Assembly: GCA_963693305.1 (NCBI GenBank)
Contig: OY855904.1
Coordinates: 30,610,224 to 30,674,223 of the forward strand
Source of the DNA: Meandrina meandrites
Lineage: Eukaryota; Cnidaria; Anthozoa; Scleractinia; Meandrinidae
Direction of reading: 5' to 3'
DNA length: 64,000 bases
Shown: piece after piece, positions 34,440 through 46,421 of the stretch
How the letters are laid out: each line of letters opens with the position of its first letter
Numbering within the stretch: the first letter of the stretch is position 1
The notes under the pieces: generated by a model
The model's input: the letters and a program-made list of their open reading frames with translations, nothing else
Told to the model about the DNA's origin: nothing
Database searches by the model: none
Made by a program: the position numbers and the translations under genes

Positions 34440-36549
34440 AAAATAAATAAAAGGAATAAATTAAAACAAATGACAGTAAAGATTACAAGCTAAAAGCTTT
34501 AGGCAGCATGTACGTATGTAGAAGTATCATTGCTAATTCTAAAGCATTTTATGCATGGTCCATTTTTCTTCCTGTTACTATCACTCAGGCATGCTATGGG
34601 ACAAATCCAGTCCTTAGGATTTGTGTGTGTGTGTGTGGGAGAGGGGGGGTTGCTTGAAGAGGTTTCATCCCAGGTCAGGTGTAAGGTGGCTGGAGGCGAG
34701 GCATGCAAGGCGTGCAATTTTATGCAAGTTCTTTCACTAATTGACATATGAATCAAAGCAATTTTATTTTGAGGTGGTTTTGTTGCCAAACCTGAAGTAG
34801 GAATAGACCATTGAGCAAAATGACAAATGACAAATCCCTACTTGTAGGTTGAGGAGGGGAAGGGGGAACCAGATGGTAACAGGAAGAATTGAACAATGCA
34901 TTAATACTTAGTCTAAAATTGCGATTTGTCATAGAAGAAAAACAAACATTTCCTTCTTGTGGTCTATTTGTACACATTATATAGAGCTCTCACTTAGTGA
35001 TTTTTGTAAGAGAGGGAGAGTACATGTGGGGGTCAGGGTTAACAAAACCAATAGATTTCTCCCACAACTAGCTACTTTTGATTCAAAATGAAACAGCTCG
35101 TGGAGATGGTCATGCACTATTTTGCCAGCGAGTATTCCCACCATACACTCAGGAGTTTGTATTAAAACAATCTGTCACTTGCATTCATTCAGCGCGTTGT
35201 CTTTAAAACTTCTTTTCAAATGATTGGGTTAAACTTGCTTGTATGGCCTTAAAGTACGTAGTTCTAGAACAAATATTGTTCAGTATTTCAAGATAAACAG
35301 ACGATCTTTAGATTTTGAAGCGATGAAAACTTCATAAGTTGCGATTCCGCTATCAACAACAAGCATGACAGCGTGTCCCGTGACAACATTCGCAGTAAAG
35401 TTGAAATATCCAGTCATGAAAACACGCACAACAAAAGGTTGTTTCTTAATTTTGCGAACGCTTACAAATAAAAGTTTTCCAGAAGAACAAGGAATCAATA
35501 ACATTTGCAGGAAATGCATTATCTTTCGGGCAGGACACATTCATAGTTGATAATGCAAATTTAGGGTTCTTCCAACGAGCTGTTTGTTTGTCATTCGGCA
35601 GGAATTTATTTGCATAAAGCTAGACGTTTGTTTCTTTTGCTGATAAGAACTATTTTAATCTGACTAAAAATAAGGTTTTTCAGTCAGTTGAGAATTTGAA
35701 GCTCAGATCACTCAGCCGGCGATTAGTGTTACGATATTTACATCTTGATGGAAAGTTCAGAAATGAAGCACATGCATTAAGTCCTGCCGTCCCAGACATG
35801 TGGTATGCTGGGAAACAACTCAACGATCTAATTAAAAATTGATTTGGCTTCTTATTAAATATTTATCCGATCTGTGTGGCAAAGTTGAAAGAAACAATAA
35901 ATATCCAGACTTTTGCCCAGTAATAATACCTCCAAATATATGTATATGCAAAATTTTAAACAAGGTTCTCAGCCGCTGACACAGCACATTCCGACAAAAG
36001 CATGACCTTCGCGCCTGGAGTAATGTTTCAAACCTTAGCCTGTCACGATTGTTATTTTACTTTTTATCTATGCCTCTGCTGTTTTAAAGTTGTGATTTTT
36101 CGCTACAAGAAACTTTTGTCTGAACCGCACAACAAAATCATAAAACATGATCGATCGACGATCGCAACCATTCTTTCTCTTAGTAAAGTGTGCATAATAT
36201 ACAAGTTGATAATCTTAACGAGATAAACATTCTTTTTGGTTGTTTCGACAATATTCCAGATTGTAATTTGTTAAACCATATATTAAAATTAATTCTGTTA
36301 GGGAAATATATTATTTACATATGCCGTAGCAAAAATATCAAGCCATCGCTATCCTTACTGAAAGCCAAAACAATACAAACTCGAAAGCTACAGTGGTAGA
36401 AGAGCTTTTCATTGCAAAAAACATTACATGTAAGAGGGAATTTTTTCATTATAGAAAGTGGCAGAAAATGTAATTGTAAAATTTTAAGCTCTAAGCAGTA
36501 GATACATGTAGATATACACATAATTAATTAGTCAAAACAATAGTTTTAG
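34440..36549. other. Gene-poor stretch with one orphan minus-strand ORF
   Basis: The minus-strand ORF at 35540-35280 (about 86 codons) reads like protein, with VRKIKKQPFVVRVFMTGYFN and a hydrophobic GHAVMLVVDSG segment. It has no clear splice sites and no recognised family. Otherwise nothing is supported. Confidence 0.3.
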
Positions 36550-36558
36550 GTGCTATAG

Positions 36559-37477
36559 TAGCCTGAGTAGCTTGGCGTTCTAGTCAGTCAGGGAGAGCGA
36601 GAAAACAAGCGCGCACGCAAAGCGGCGGCGGGGGACAGAAGGGGAGAAAGAGAGAACCCCAGCCGCCAGACGCCACTTAAACGGGAGAAATCGTTTCACG
36701 TAATTATGTAAATGATACGCATAATTTGTAAAGAGCGGAAATAAAAAGGTGTTGAAACCAACAGTGACAACGACGTACGTTGACGTGTTCTAGAAAACAA
36801 ACCGCAATCAGTGGAAGTAAACACGACATGAACTAAGGCTGGTAAACTCCTTCGTAATAGCTTCCTCTGCTGAGCAGAGTATTAATTCCAAACTGCATTT
36901 TCATAATTCAACTGGACTTTAGGAAGACAATGCAGCAGCACGAAAGCCTCGCGAACTGGTCTTCAATAATACTCGTCAATGGAGCAGTGATAATCAATGT
37001 AGCGCTGGTATTTTCACAGCTTTTCACTAGAGAAAATGCTTGATAAATGCGGCTCTTGCCGAATCCAGTAGGCAGAACGGCGAGGACGTCTTTTCCCAGA
37101 TATAGGTTTCTCACCGCTTGTTATTGCTTGTTCGGTTTTCAAATGTAAGCCCCGAAGTTTACCTGTAATTGCATCCATGTAATTCACATAAACTGCTTGC
37201 TTCACTTGTCACTTGCCATCAAATGCTAATGAGCAGCGTGAATGCGAATGAGTCATTTGGAATAAATTAAAGACTAAGACCCAATCACAGGACAGATTAG
37301 CGATTTTAGCCAATGGGAATTAGCGGCCTCTGGAGGCTGCTAATTCAAAAGATTTCTCCCGTTTAAGCGGCATCTGGCGTTCTTTCTTTCTCCCCTTCTG
37401 CCCCCCGCCATCGCTTTGCTCGCGCACTCGTTTTCTCGCTCTCCCTGACTGACTAGAACGCCAAGCTACGCTGGCTA
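36559..37477. mobile_element. Pack-MULE-like element with 9-bp target duplication
   Basis: Terminal inverted repeats of about 130 bp (TAGCC..GTAGCTTGGCGTTC and onward, ending AAACGGGAGAAATC) enclose about 650 bp. GTGCTATAG at 36550-36558 and 37478-37486 is an exact 9-bp target duplication. Long inverted ends with a 9-bp duplication are typical of Mutator-like elements. Instead of a transposase, the interior carries a minus-strand RecQ-like helicase fragment, so it fits a gene-capturing Pack-type element. Confidence 0.8.
36908..37205 (-). pseudogene. RecQ-like helicase fragment inside the Pack-MULE-like element
   Basis: The minus strand encodes GKDVLAVLPTGFGKSRIYQ, a RecQ/SF2 motif I (Walker A, LPTGFGKS). 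It is followed by LIITAPLTSIIEDQ, resembling motif Ia (SPLxxLMxDQ). The upstream part (GKLRGLHLKTEQAITSG) is in another frame, so a frameshift breaks the piece. No motif II or later motifs are present: only the first part of a helicase domain was captured. It is not expected to make an active enzyme. Confidence 0.75.
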
Positions 37478-37486
37478 GTGCTATAG

Positions 37487-38263
37487 TAGGTTAAAAACTC
37501 GCTTTCAATGCATTCATTTAGGTCTTCCCGTCTGTGAAATGTGACTTGTAATTAGTGTTATCGTTGAATTTGTTAGTGGTAATACGTCTGTTGTTATTAG
37601 AATGTAATGTTAGTAGCATGTTTTGTAAATAATCTGTTTGTAATAGCAATAAAAATATTAAAAAAAAAAGATTCACCATCAGATAAGAGAACCTTGGTGG
37701 CAGAAAGATTTTACTTCCTCTGGTTCAACTTCCAAAATTTTCTTATTATAAGTTGTTCATTCGTTTGACCTCATCCATTCAATAACTTTCTATAGCTGTT
37801 CATCTCATTTACAGTATGTTTGTTTGCAAAATAAAGCTTTTCTGCACGCGCAGGCGAGTCATTTATGTTTGATGCAAATGTTCACTGTCACTTGAAGGAT
37901 CACGGCAAGAAATAAAGCGGTTCTGTTTGGGGGAATTTAAATCGATGATTCAAACAAACACTGGAGTTTTCTCATTACAGTAAAAAACCCGATGATGGGT
38001 TTTCTGATGCAAACTATGTAACGAGAGTTAATTGCAATATGATTAGTGTAACAGCGCAACCTGCATTTATATTTTCTGTTAAACTGTGGGTAGTTCTATT
38101 TGGCGCAGCACGATTTACTCAGCCTTGTAATTTTAAATGCAGCAATTCAGGCCATTGAAAGAACAATCAACTATCAACAAAAGAAAAAAGAATACAGCTA
38201 GCTCATATATACAGATGAGCATACGCGCACACAGAGTATACATGTATACGGGAATGTGCATAG
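37487..38263. other. Gene-free stretch
   Basis: AT-rich, with AATAAA words near 37649 and 37831; no coding exon is supported. Confidence 0.35.
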
Positions 38264-38304
38264 GTGTATATATGCATACGCATACGCGTATGTACGCGTA
38301 CGCG
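38264..38304. other. 41-nt perfect purine-pyrimidine alternation (Z-DNA-prone)
   Basis: Every base alternates purine and pyrimidine from GTGTATATATGC to ACGCGTACGCG. Adjacent ATACGCGCACAC and GTATACATGTATAC extend the character. Runs of CG, CA and TA steps favour the left-handed form. Confidence 0.7.
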
Positions 38305-38812
38305 AAATGCGCATATATTTTGGGACGCTTATTTCTGAGCGGTACTGTGTGGACCATGCTACATGTATAATTTATTGATAAGTATTTTGCTATAAAGTAT
38401 TTTTAAGGTTAATATTCAATTTCAAGCATATATGTAGTTCATTTTTTCGTCCATAAACACAAATTAAGTTCACAAGAATCATTTCTTTGGTACACTAAGT
38501 ATATAAAACGTTGTTATTACTCACCAATGAAGCTTGAAGGGACCTCTCTTTAAGGTTGCCGCAGTGAGCTTCAACTTCTCGCTATTATTAAAACCAAGTT
38601 GAGCTGTCCATTACATAACGCTCTGCTTGCCATTCTCACCGAACTAAACGTGCCAGACGTTCAAAACTCATTAAATAACTACATAAGACAACAAAACTGT
38701 ATTCCACGGTCAAAAAATAACAAACTGTTGCTGCACGTTGTACAAGGTTGTCCGCCATCTTTGTTTAACCCTCGACGCCAGGATTCGCGGTCATAGCTTC
38801 CCGGTATGGGTT

Positions 38813-38831
38813 GGGGGGGGGGGGGGGGGGG
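38813..38831 (+). repeat. Poly-G tract, 19 bases
   Basis: An uninterrupted run of 19 G. Similar runs occur at 10212, 10765 and 52207. Confidence 0.9.
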
Positions 38832-38999
38832 TGCTGGGGGGAGGATACGCGAACGCATCGGGGTAGAGACGGGTAAAGGTCTGGTATGCTGACTTCTTTG
38901 CAGTACTGATTTCCTTTGTTGATCAATCCATTGAATTTTACTATGCATGGTATTTTTATTTCAGTCTATGGACCGATTGCTTGACGTGTTTTTATTTTA

Positions 39000-39430
39000 A
39001 TTTTTTTCAAATCCTTTATTTGGCCAGGAACCAGTAATCTCCCCTTTGTCGGTGGTCATGATGTCATTCAACAGACAGGATACCACTTGTACTACTTGAG
39101 AAGAAGGCGGGCGTGGTATACGACATAATGTGCAACAATTATATATACCGTTGCGAGGAGCACTACATATGCGAGTCAGCTAGAGCTCTGGAGAGAGGAG
39201 ACTGGAGGAACATCGGAAGCAAACAGCATCTGCAGTCTGGGAACACCCAGTCAAACGCCAACCACGAGGTCCACTGGGAGGGGATCAAAATCCCTCACAA
39301 AAAGACCGTGGATAACAAAAAGAAAATCAAGAAAGCCATCCATGTTTTATGAACTGATGGGGGCTATGAATTTCCCGCCATTTTCAACCACCTGTTGTCA
39401 CGTGACTATCCAAACAAGAAACCACGTGAC
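39000..39430 (+). pseudogene. Penelope-like retroelement remnant (GIY-YIG endonuclease)
   Basis: The frame at 39113-39352 reads GVVYDIMCNN, then HYICESARALERGDWR, NHEVHWEGIKI and KKKIKKAIHV, followed after a stop by GGYEFPAIFNHLLSRD. This order (GVVY, YI.E..R.L, H.I.W, KEAIHI, GGYELP.I.NHLLSRD) is that of the GIY-YIG domain of Penelope-like elements. Stops and lost motif residues show it is dead. The reverse transcriptase part is absent upstream. Confidence 0.65.
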
Positions 39431-41027
39431 AACGCGGAGCTCACTTTGCTAAAGAAGGCTGTAAAATATCGTTTGTTTTAAATTTCAGACCTTGTAATGA
39501 AAATCATTGCCATTATTTAAGAAAGCAACGTGGTTAAAGTGCGCATGCGCAGATTCAAATTCTCACGAGAAACGTTTTCTTTCTCATTTTTATGCAATGC
39601 ACGATGAGGTAAGATGTTTTATTTCTTATAAAAGAAGCGACACACACAAAATAGCAGAAAATCTGATTTTTGTTTGACATAGGTTGTCTGACTGTCCCAC
39701 AATCATCGCAGAAGAGATAGTTATATATAGTTTTCGAGTGACTGATAAAGGCATCGGTTGACCTTCATGGTTCAATAAGGAGATGATGATTGGTCTGATC
39801 ACTGCACTATCAGTGAAACGTGTCGCTACCAAGTTACGCAATGACACGTGACCTCTCTGATCCTGTCAAGGTTCAATCACTAGGTAACAGGCCCATTCAG
39901 TTAACTCGTTCGAAAGCGACCGCGAAGTGTTGGTTGGGATGTGGACGCATCCAATTGAAAGTTAGGCGCGTTTTTTATTTAATTTCATTTGCTTTTTGTC
40001 ATTTTATCTCAATAGATATTTGAAGTAGTCGAAAACAGGGAAGGTGGTGCTTAGTTTCCTTGAATACTTAGATATAAGAACTACAGACTTGAAAGTAGGA
40101 ACTCGAGAGATGTACAAAACTTTTATGTTCGGCGAGACGTAAACATCTGCTGGTTTCGTATAAAATTAATTTTTCGTATAGCTAATATCTGTAAAGAACA
40201 CAAAAGACTTTAAATTGAAAGTTAAGCCTCACAAAAAACCTTTAAAATGCATTTCCTTCATAAAAAAGTTAAGTTTGAGCAAATGTCTGTCGTCATAAAA
40301 TTTAAAATTGTTTATCGAAAAGTTGTCTGACGTCCAAAAGTTGTTTGGTGACGAATCATGCAACGTTTGACATTTTTTCAAGGCATCTGATTGGTAGTTT
40401 GAAGTAACAGGAAGCCACAAAAATCATCAAACTAATCAAAATGTTGCCAAAAAGTTGTCAAAAACTTAGTCGGGTGGCCACGGTTCGAGACTGTAAGTAG
40501 ATACATTGGTCTGCACTCTTGAAGACCATAAAAATGATTTCATAAAATGTTCAACACTTTGCAGTGAAACGACTCACCAGCGGCTCGTGGCTCCACTTAG
40601 AAGGGCGCCATTTACTGGTTTATAAGAGTGTAGACCATGAAAAATGTGTTCGATTTGTTAATGTGTTGTTAGACATTTTAGTGTGTATTATCGCTGTATA
40701 ATTTTAAGAGTCTTGCAGTATTTTAAATACAAATGACGAGTAGAAATGTGCAGCGATACTACACACTACAATGTCTAATAAGAGATTTATTTCTTCGGGC
40801 GGCGAGACTACACGGAACCTGTTTAACCGGTCTCGTGGAGACAAACAGTGAGATATTTGTACTCGTGTCGCGCATTATTTGTGCTCCACGAAGCGGAGTT
40901 GTGCAATAAAGGCTCACGTTCTGGACGTGAGAGGGGAGTGGGGAGGGGGCTTTTGGAGAAGTCCTTTAAACTAAATTTAAGGGATAGACGAGGATGAAGC
41001 ACGCGTGGCGGATTGGACACCAGCTAG
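39431..41027. other. Gene-free; possible PLE 3 prime remnant at the left
   Basis: 39620-39860 may be the tail of the Penelope-like remnant: a CTGATCA..TATCAGTGAAACG stretch near 39797 vaguely recalls the hammerhead core but lacks the exact CTGATGA. The rest shows nothing supportable. Confidence 0.3.
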
Positions 41028-41736
41028 CAGGGGCGTAGCGACCACATATGCACGTACGTACGCGCCTACAGAAATCTTGTTGGTCTTTTATAATGAAATA
41101 AGCAGATTTGACAGAGTTCCATTTAGCTGCGATTTGATGATGTCATTTATGAAATCCAGGATGAAACCTGTGCGAGAATTGAAAACCTAATTAAGTTCAA
41201 TACGGAAGTTCAAAACCCAGTCATGGCTACGACAACAATATTTGTTACCCTGTTAACTCTGCTGCCGTATCCTGTGTCAACCTGCTCTGCTGAGCGCAGT
41301 TATAGCGGCGTGAAGAGATTTAAAAGCCCCGTCTTCACAGCATTATGAGTGCGGCGAGGTTGTCCTCCCTGGCAATTCTTCACATTCATAAGCATAACGA
41401 TGTCGACATTGACAATGTGGTTTTGGTATTTGCCCGTCTGAAGGGGAGACGTCTTGCCCTTTGCTTGTTAACACTGGAAAACACTGTTTATAAGTCCAGA
41501 AACTGTCCCAAAAGGTTGACATTTAAACAACAAAAGTTACTAAATACTAAACGTTTTCATGTTTTGATTTATGAAATTGTCCTCAGGAAATAGTGAAAAA
41601 GGCATTTCCGAGCCCCCCAAAATAAAAATTTCCTCGGCGCGCATGCCCCGAGACCCCGCTAGCGGCTCGCGCCTTAGGCGCTCGCTTAAATCTCCCTTTT
41701 GTGCGTACTCTACGAAAAATGCACGGTACGCCCCTG
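41028..41736. mobile_element. hAT element, internally deleted
   Basis: The ends CAGGGGCGTA and TACGCCCCTG are exact 10-bp inverse copies, typical of hAT elements. The 709-bp interior contains the C-terminal transposase dimerisation domain on the + strand. An 8-bp target duplication is not clear (CCAGCTAG against ACTAGCTT). Confidence 0.7.
41200..41480 (+). pseudogene. hAT transposase C-terminal fragment, frameshifted
   Basis: It reads LLPYPVSTCSAERSYSGVKR, the conserved hAT dimerisation motif (PVSTASAERSFS.LK). A shift at about 41343 moves the frame to MSAARLSSLAILHIHKHNDV, followed by FARLKGRRLAL. The stop and frame change, and loss of the catalytic N-terminal two-thirds, make it non-functional. 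Confidence 0.8.
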
Positions 41737-44341
41737 ACTAGCTTGTCACTAAATAAATAATAATTTTTCGGCAGCCTGTTGCTAGGGAAAACATGATTAA
41801 AAATCGTGAGTAAATTAGTTCTGGCAAACCTGCTTGTCAAAAAAAGTAAATAAAGTGTTCTTACAGAAGGCTTTCTGCTTCTTAGTTGTCAAAGCTAAAA
41901 CAATATTATTTAATCAGGATTCGAGACTATTCAATATTATATTTACTCAGCAAAGGATTTTCCGAGAGCCAGTTAAGATCCTTTTTTTTCGCCTTTTTTT
42001 TCAATTTGCCAGGTAAAACACGCTATATCTTTAGCGGCGTAAATCAGTTTTAAGTCTAAATCTTTCAGAGCAGTGCTTTCTTTGCATAGAAAAGCTCATG
42101 ATGTCATCGTTTTGTTTTCCAGAATATTGCTTGAGAAGGTAAATAGGCCCGTATTTGGGAGATGAATAATATATATCTGCCCTAGATACCAAACCAGAGT
42201 CAAGAGTTACTGACCTTTTTGTGCGCGGCAAATAAACAAATTGCCACGTTTAAAATTCTAGAAAAGCAGAGTAAAAAGCTTGGAAAGAAAACCTGTTCGC
42301 TGGTCAAATCGGGAATTACACAGGGAACCTGGGACTCGCCTGTTGGTCAGCTGTAAAAATATGTTTATTTTTTGGTTGTTCGTTTATTTTAACGGATATT
42401 GATATTGCGTTATATAAAACAGACCGCTTCTTTCGCCTTCACAAGAATTTAAGAATATTGATGCGTTTCCGCTTGAACAGGCAAAAATACGAATACATTA
42501 TTAAAACTTCTAAAGGCAGTTCTCGTCATGAAGTCACGACTTCGAGAATTACTGAAATAACGCGAGCTATTCTTTTTGATGCCGGGGTTTCTCAACAGAG
42601 TCTTCAGAATAATTAATCAGTAAAAAACAACAACTGAATCTGCAGCATTTCAAGTTCGAGAGCCTGGTAAGTGTGTCTTCACTTTGAATTTTTGCCTTTA
42701 TCTTAATTGTCAGACCAGTGAAATTCGCGCAATCACGCATCGCTTTCATGAGCCTAAAGCTTCAGCCCCGGAATTGCGCGAGGTTGAGATACAAAAAATG
42801 GCTCACATTTTATAGCGGATTTCAGCTTATTTTGGCGTCATCGCTTCCCAAGATTCGTTCGTGATTTCCCAAGTTAGTCGAGAACTTGGGAAATTGATTT
42901 CGCCGTTGTCACGAACTACGAAACGAAGTTTAATAAGCCTAGATATGAATTTTGAGTGCATTGAATTCATTTGAAAACTTCCCAGCCTCTAAGCGATGGA
43001 GGTTCGGGGTATATTGGATAGTCAATGACGTCGACACTAAAAGTCAACAAATGCTATTAATCGAGAAGGAAACGCTTTGCAAAGATGAGTCAAAGATTTG
43101 TGAGGGAGAGAATTAACTGTTAATAATTGCTTAAAGCTACAAACGACCGACAGAAATTGGAAAAGACCGGAGACTTGCAATTGTTTGAAAGCGGCTGTTT
43201 AATACATGTGTAACTTATTTATTTCTTCGCCAAAAAAGCTAAACCCGCTTAGGATGAGCTTACGATGTGAATTGTTATGTTAGGTACTCCAAATATATAT
43301 ATAGCCTCGAGCAATTTTTATAATAACAGCGATTATACAAATAAATGCAAATTGGACGAAAACAAAGCCTCTGAAAATGTCCTGTCGCGTGCTGTTGTTT
43401 AAAGGAGCGATGCGGTCACGATATACTTTAAGTTATATTCTTTCTTAAGAAAAATATGAATTTAAAATTATAGGAAACCTCAGAATGATATTGTTCTGAG
43501 TAAGAAAAACACCAATGAAGTAACAATCAACCGAAAAAAAAAAACAACATTGGCTACGACCGCCTCGAAAAAAATTGCCTTTTTTTTATAGCGGGTTGTA
43601 AGTCTTTTAAATTATCAAGAGGACAACTGTGTATTATTAATTAAGCATCGGACAAAATAAGTAAATACATAAATAAAATGTCTTTTTCAAAAGAGCTTTC
43701 TTAATACCAGGCAAAACGAGACACACCACCATACGCACTAAGCAAGAATCACTGGAGCAGATCTGTGTTCGTTTTAACGTACAATCTTTCTTGTGCCGGT
43801 CTTTATACTGAGACGGATCACAAAACAACCAACAAACTCTCGGAGGCGGTGCGGCCAAAGTACGCTTAAATCCAACGTAATTTCAGGCCAGCGTCAGTTT
43901 AAAACATAGCTACTAGGGCTTGGCCCATGCTGTAAGCAAAATTGTCGGAATAGTTAAGCAAACGAGTGCATAATTTTTCAAAAAAGGACTGCTCGAGCAT
44001 TATTAAAAGATTTCGCAATTGCAGCGGGTCGCTGTTATATACACAGTACGTTGTTATTTTGTAAGCATAATTCAAAAACTTTGGCATAGTTTATGGCATC
44101 ACTTTGACAAAACTGATTGGAAGCAGTGCTAGTAACATAAAATATCACTTTCAGGAGCATAATCGGTCAAACCCTAGCAGAGGCGTCTGTTTGATACAAT
44201 CGAGAGGAAGGTAGCTGTGTGCATACTTATCACACGCAAAAATTAAATTTCTTTAGTTATTAAAACTCAATATTGGAGCACAAAGGCTGAATATATTATT
44301 TGACGCGCAATTCTTCTTCATTCGAGACGCGTCAACTCGAA
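41737..44341. other. Gene-free AT-rich stretch
   Basis: One clear hairpin at 42867-42898 (ATTTCCCAAGTT/AACTTGGGAAAT). No exon is supported. Confidence 0.4.
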
Positions 44342-44490
44342 GAATTACATTCTGATGACGTAGCTTTGCTGAGCCTCATGTACCGTTTCTGATTGGTTGC
44401 TACTTGCGCGCGAAAAATCAAAGCCGTGCAACAACCAATCAGAATCGCTACACGAATCTTGAAAGAACTGCGTCATCAGAAAGGAATTTT
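44342..44490. repeat. Palindromic element upstream of GCNT copy a
   Basis: Paired words TCTGATGACG/CGTCATCAGA and TTCTGATTGGTTGC/GCAACAACCAATCAGAA form a long stem. It ends about 165 bp before the GCNT start codon. Confidence 0.6.
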
Positions 44491-44655
44491 TAAGTTAATT
44501 CTAAGATGTTTCTCGTTACCCCTGCTCATGCGGGGGAATGAATTCAAAATAACCTTGTGAAGGGACACTCCCTTTTATATACAGTATGAAAATTATCCTT
44601 TCTGACCTCATCATCAATCTCTAACTGTGTCTTCCTTTCATTTAGGTAACTGATC

Positions 44656-44826
44656 ATGAACGTGAGGAAGTTTCTGTTTTGTATTCGACTGCGCGGTATA
44701 AAGAATCGAATACTTTCGTGTTTATTGATCTTCTCTGTTATTCTAACCTTTTGGTTGGTACGTCAAGAGGTCGAAAAAACACAACGGGGTGACCTAAAGG
44801 ATAAACAATCACGGGATGTTCAACCG
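44656..44826 (+). CDS. GCNT: GCNT copy a exon 1 (membrane anchor)
   Basis: 57 codons ending CAACCG, followed by donor GTAATA. Encodes the cytosolic tail, transmembrane segment and start of the stem. Confidence 0.88.
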
Positions 44827-46421
44827 GTAATATTGAATGCTTGTAAGGTAGATGCGCTAGACGGCTTGATGATATTTTAGTTAAATGCCATTCGTCCAGA
44901 GAGTAAGGCATTTTGCATAAGAAGTCCGTTACAGTTTGAAAAAATAAAAAGAAATGCACTGCAGGGATTTCCCATATTTTTTTGTACTTAATTTTCTATG
45001 CAGGCACTGACGTGTGTTTGGAAGACATCTATGGACACTGTGTACACACTTTGTCTACTAGTCTCCCAAGCGAACTCGAGTGCCTGCATTAGAAACTTGT
45101 GGTCAGCAGTCAATCGCACTGCGCGAACTCACTTCATGCCAATTGTCTTAATTTCCGAAGTCTTCTACAAAAATCGTTTATATTTTATAACAAATATTCA
45201 TAGACCCTAATCTCAAATCCAGACCTCCACCGCTTGGCCGTCGGGATCTGGGTACTAGATAAGCTGAGCCATTGTGCAGTAAACCTGGACACTGCTTCTA
45301 ACGTTTTTTTCTTTTAATTACAGGTTGAAACTTGGGAAGAATGTGTGACATTAATCCAGGGTCCAACACAGTCGAATCACGCACCTTCTCGAAATGACGA
45401 CAACCTCATCCTCCAAACCTATAAATCCAGACATTGTCATTCTATAAGTCAAGGGAGTTTTCGTCATCCTATTCCTTCCGATACAGAACTTGACTTTCCA
45501 ATTGCTTTTGCGATTTCTGTTTATAAGTCTGCTCAACTTTTGGAAAAGCTACTACAGGCCATTTACATGCCTCACAACATTTACTGCATTCACATCGACT
45601 TAAAATCTCCTGAAACATTTCGATCGGCAGTCGCCGAAATGACTCGCTGTCTACCAAATGTATTTTTGACGGAAAAGAGAGTGGATGTAATATATCCACA
45701 TATAAGTATATTATACGCGCAGTTCAATTGCATGGAGGACTTGCTAAAGACTGGCAAGGACTGGAAGTATTTGATCAACCTTGTGGGCCAGGATTTCCCT
45801 CTTTATAACAATCATGAACTAGTTCGCGCCTTACGCGGTCTCAATGGCAAGAACAACATTCAAAGCTTCTATCATCCAGAATTAAAACGTCGTACTGAAT
45901 ACGCATTCGAGTTCAAGCGACAAACAGAAGGATTAGACCATGGAGCTTACGTATATCACAAAACATCGAGAAAGAAATCACCACCACCGTTTGGCATTGA
46001 ACTTTTCAAAGGCGCAAATCACGTCGCCTTGACAAAGGCATTCGTTGAATACGTTATGTTTAACAAGACGGCTCGAGTCTTTATGGAGTGGCTTTCAGAC
46101 ACAAAGAGCCCACCGGAAACATTTTACGCCTCTTTACAGCAGCATCCAGGCGTCCCAGGTGGTTTGGTAGGCCAGCAGCCGCAGTTTATAATGCGCGCTA
46201 TCAACTGGTTTGAAGAAGATAGAATAAACTTCGTTTGTCACGGAGAATGGGTACGGAGAATCTGCTGGATAGACGTCCGCGATTTAAGATGGGTGCTCGG
46301 CATGAGCATGCGCGAGAAGTTGTTTGTACAGAAGATATCTTTTGATTTTGATGACAATTTACTGCGATGCTTATCAATTGCACGACAGCAGAGAAATTAT
46401 GGAGAAAACTTTTTCCCTTGA
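44656..46421 (+). CDS. GCNT: Core-2/I-branching beta-1,6-GlcNAc-transferase, copy a (GT14), 422 aa
   Basis: Exons 44656-44826 and 45324-46421 (phase 0 intron, GTAATA..TTACAG) give 422 residues, close to human GCNT1 (428). It is a type II Golgi membrane protein: short basic tail, membrane segment at residues 19-35 (ILSCLLIFSVILTFWLV), then stem and catalytic domain. Signatures are FPIAFAISVYKSAQLLEKLL, AIYMPHNIYCIHID, WKYLINLVGQDFPLYNN and SPPETFYASLQ. Glu322 aligns with the catalytic Glu320 of mouse core-2 enzyme. Cysteines include 64, 145, 166, 193, 362 and 371. The family transfers GlcNAc from UDP-GlcNAc in beta-1,6 linkage to branch O-glycans, without a DXD metal motif. The exact acceptor is unknown. 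An acceptor TTCATTTAG 10 bases before the ATG implies an upstream non-coding exon. Confidence 0.9.
45324..46421 (+). CDS. GCNT: GCNT copy a exon 2 (catalytic domain)
   Basis: Follows acceptor TTTTAATTACAG. Starts VETWEEC and runs 365 codons to TGA, with no interruption. Holds the full GT14 domain. Confidence 0.9.
   Translation, partial: VETWEECVTLIQGPTQSNHAPSRNDDNLILQTYKSRHCHSISQGSFRHPIPSDTELDFPIAFAISVYKSAQLLEKLLQAIYMPHNIYCIHIDLKSPETFRSAVAEMTRCLPNVFLTEKRVDVIYPHISILYAQFNCMEDLLKTGKDWKYLINLVGQDFPLYNNHELVRALRGLNGKNNIQSFYHPELKRRTEYAFEFKRQTEGLDHGAYVYHKTSRKKSPPPFGIELFKGANHVALTKAFVEYVMFNKTARVFMEWLSDTKSPPETFYASLQQHPGVPGGLVGQQPQFIMRAINWFEEDRINFVCHGEWVRRICWIDVRDLRWVLGMSMREKLFVQKISFDFDDNLLRCLSIARQQRNYGENFFP

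Noticed and set aside
35280..35540. A confident minus-strand gene
   Set aside because: Protein-like composition, but without splice sites, start context or a recognised family; mentioned only within the stretch description.
39790..39850. A hammerhead ribozyme of a Penelope-like element
   Set aside because: Only a partial resemblance: CTGATCA instead of CTGATGA, and stems not convincing.
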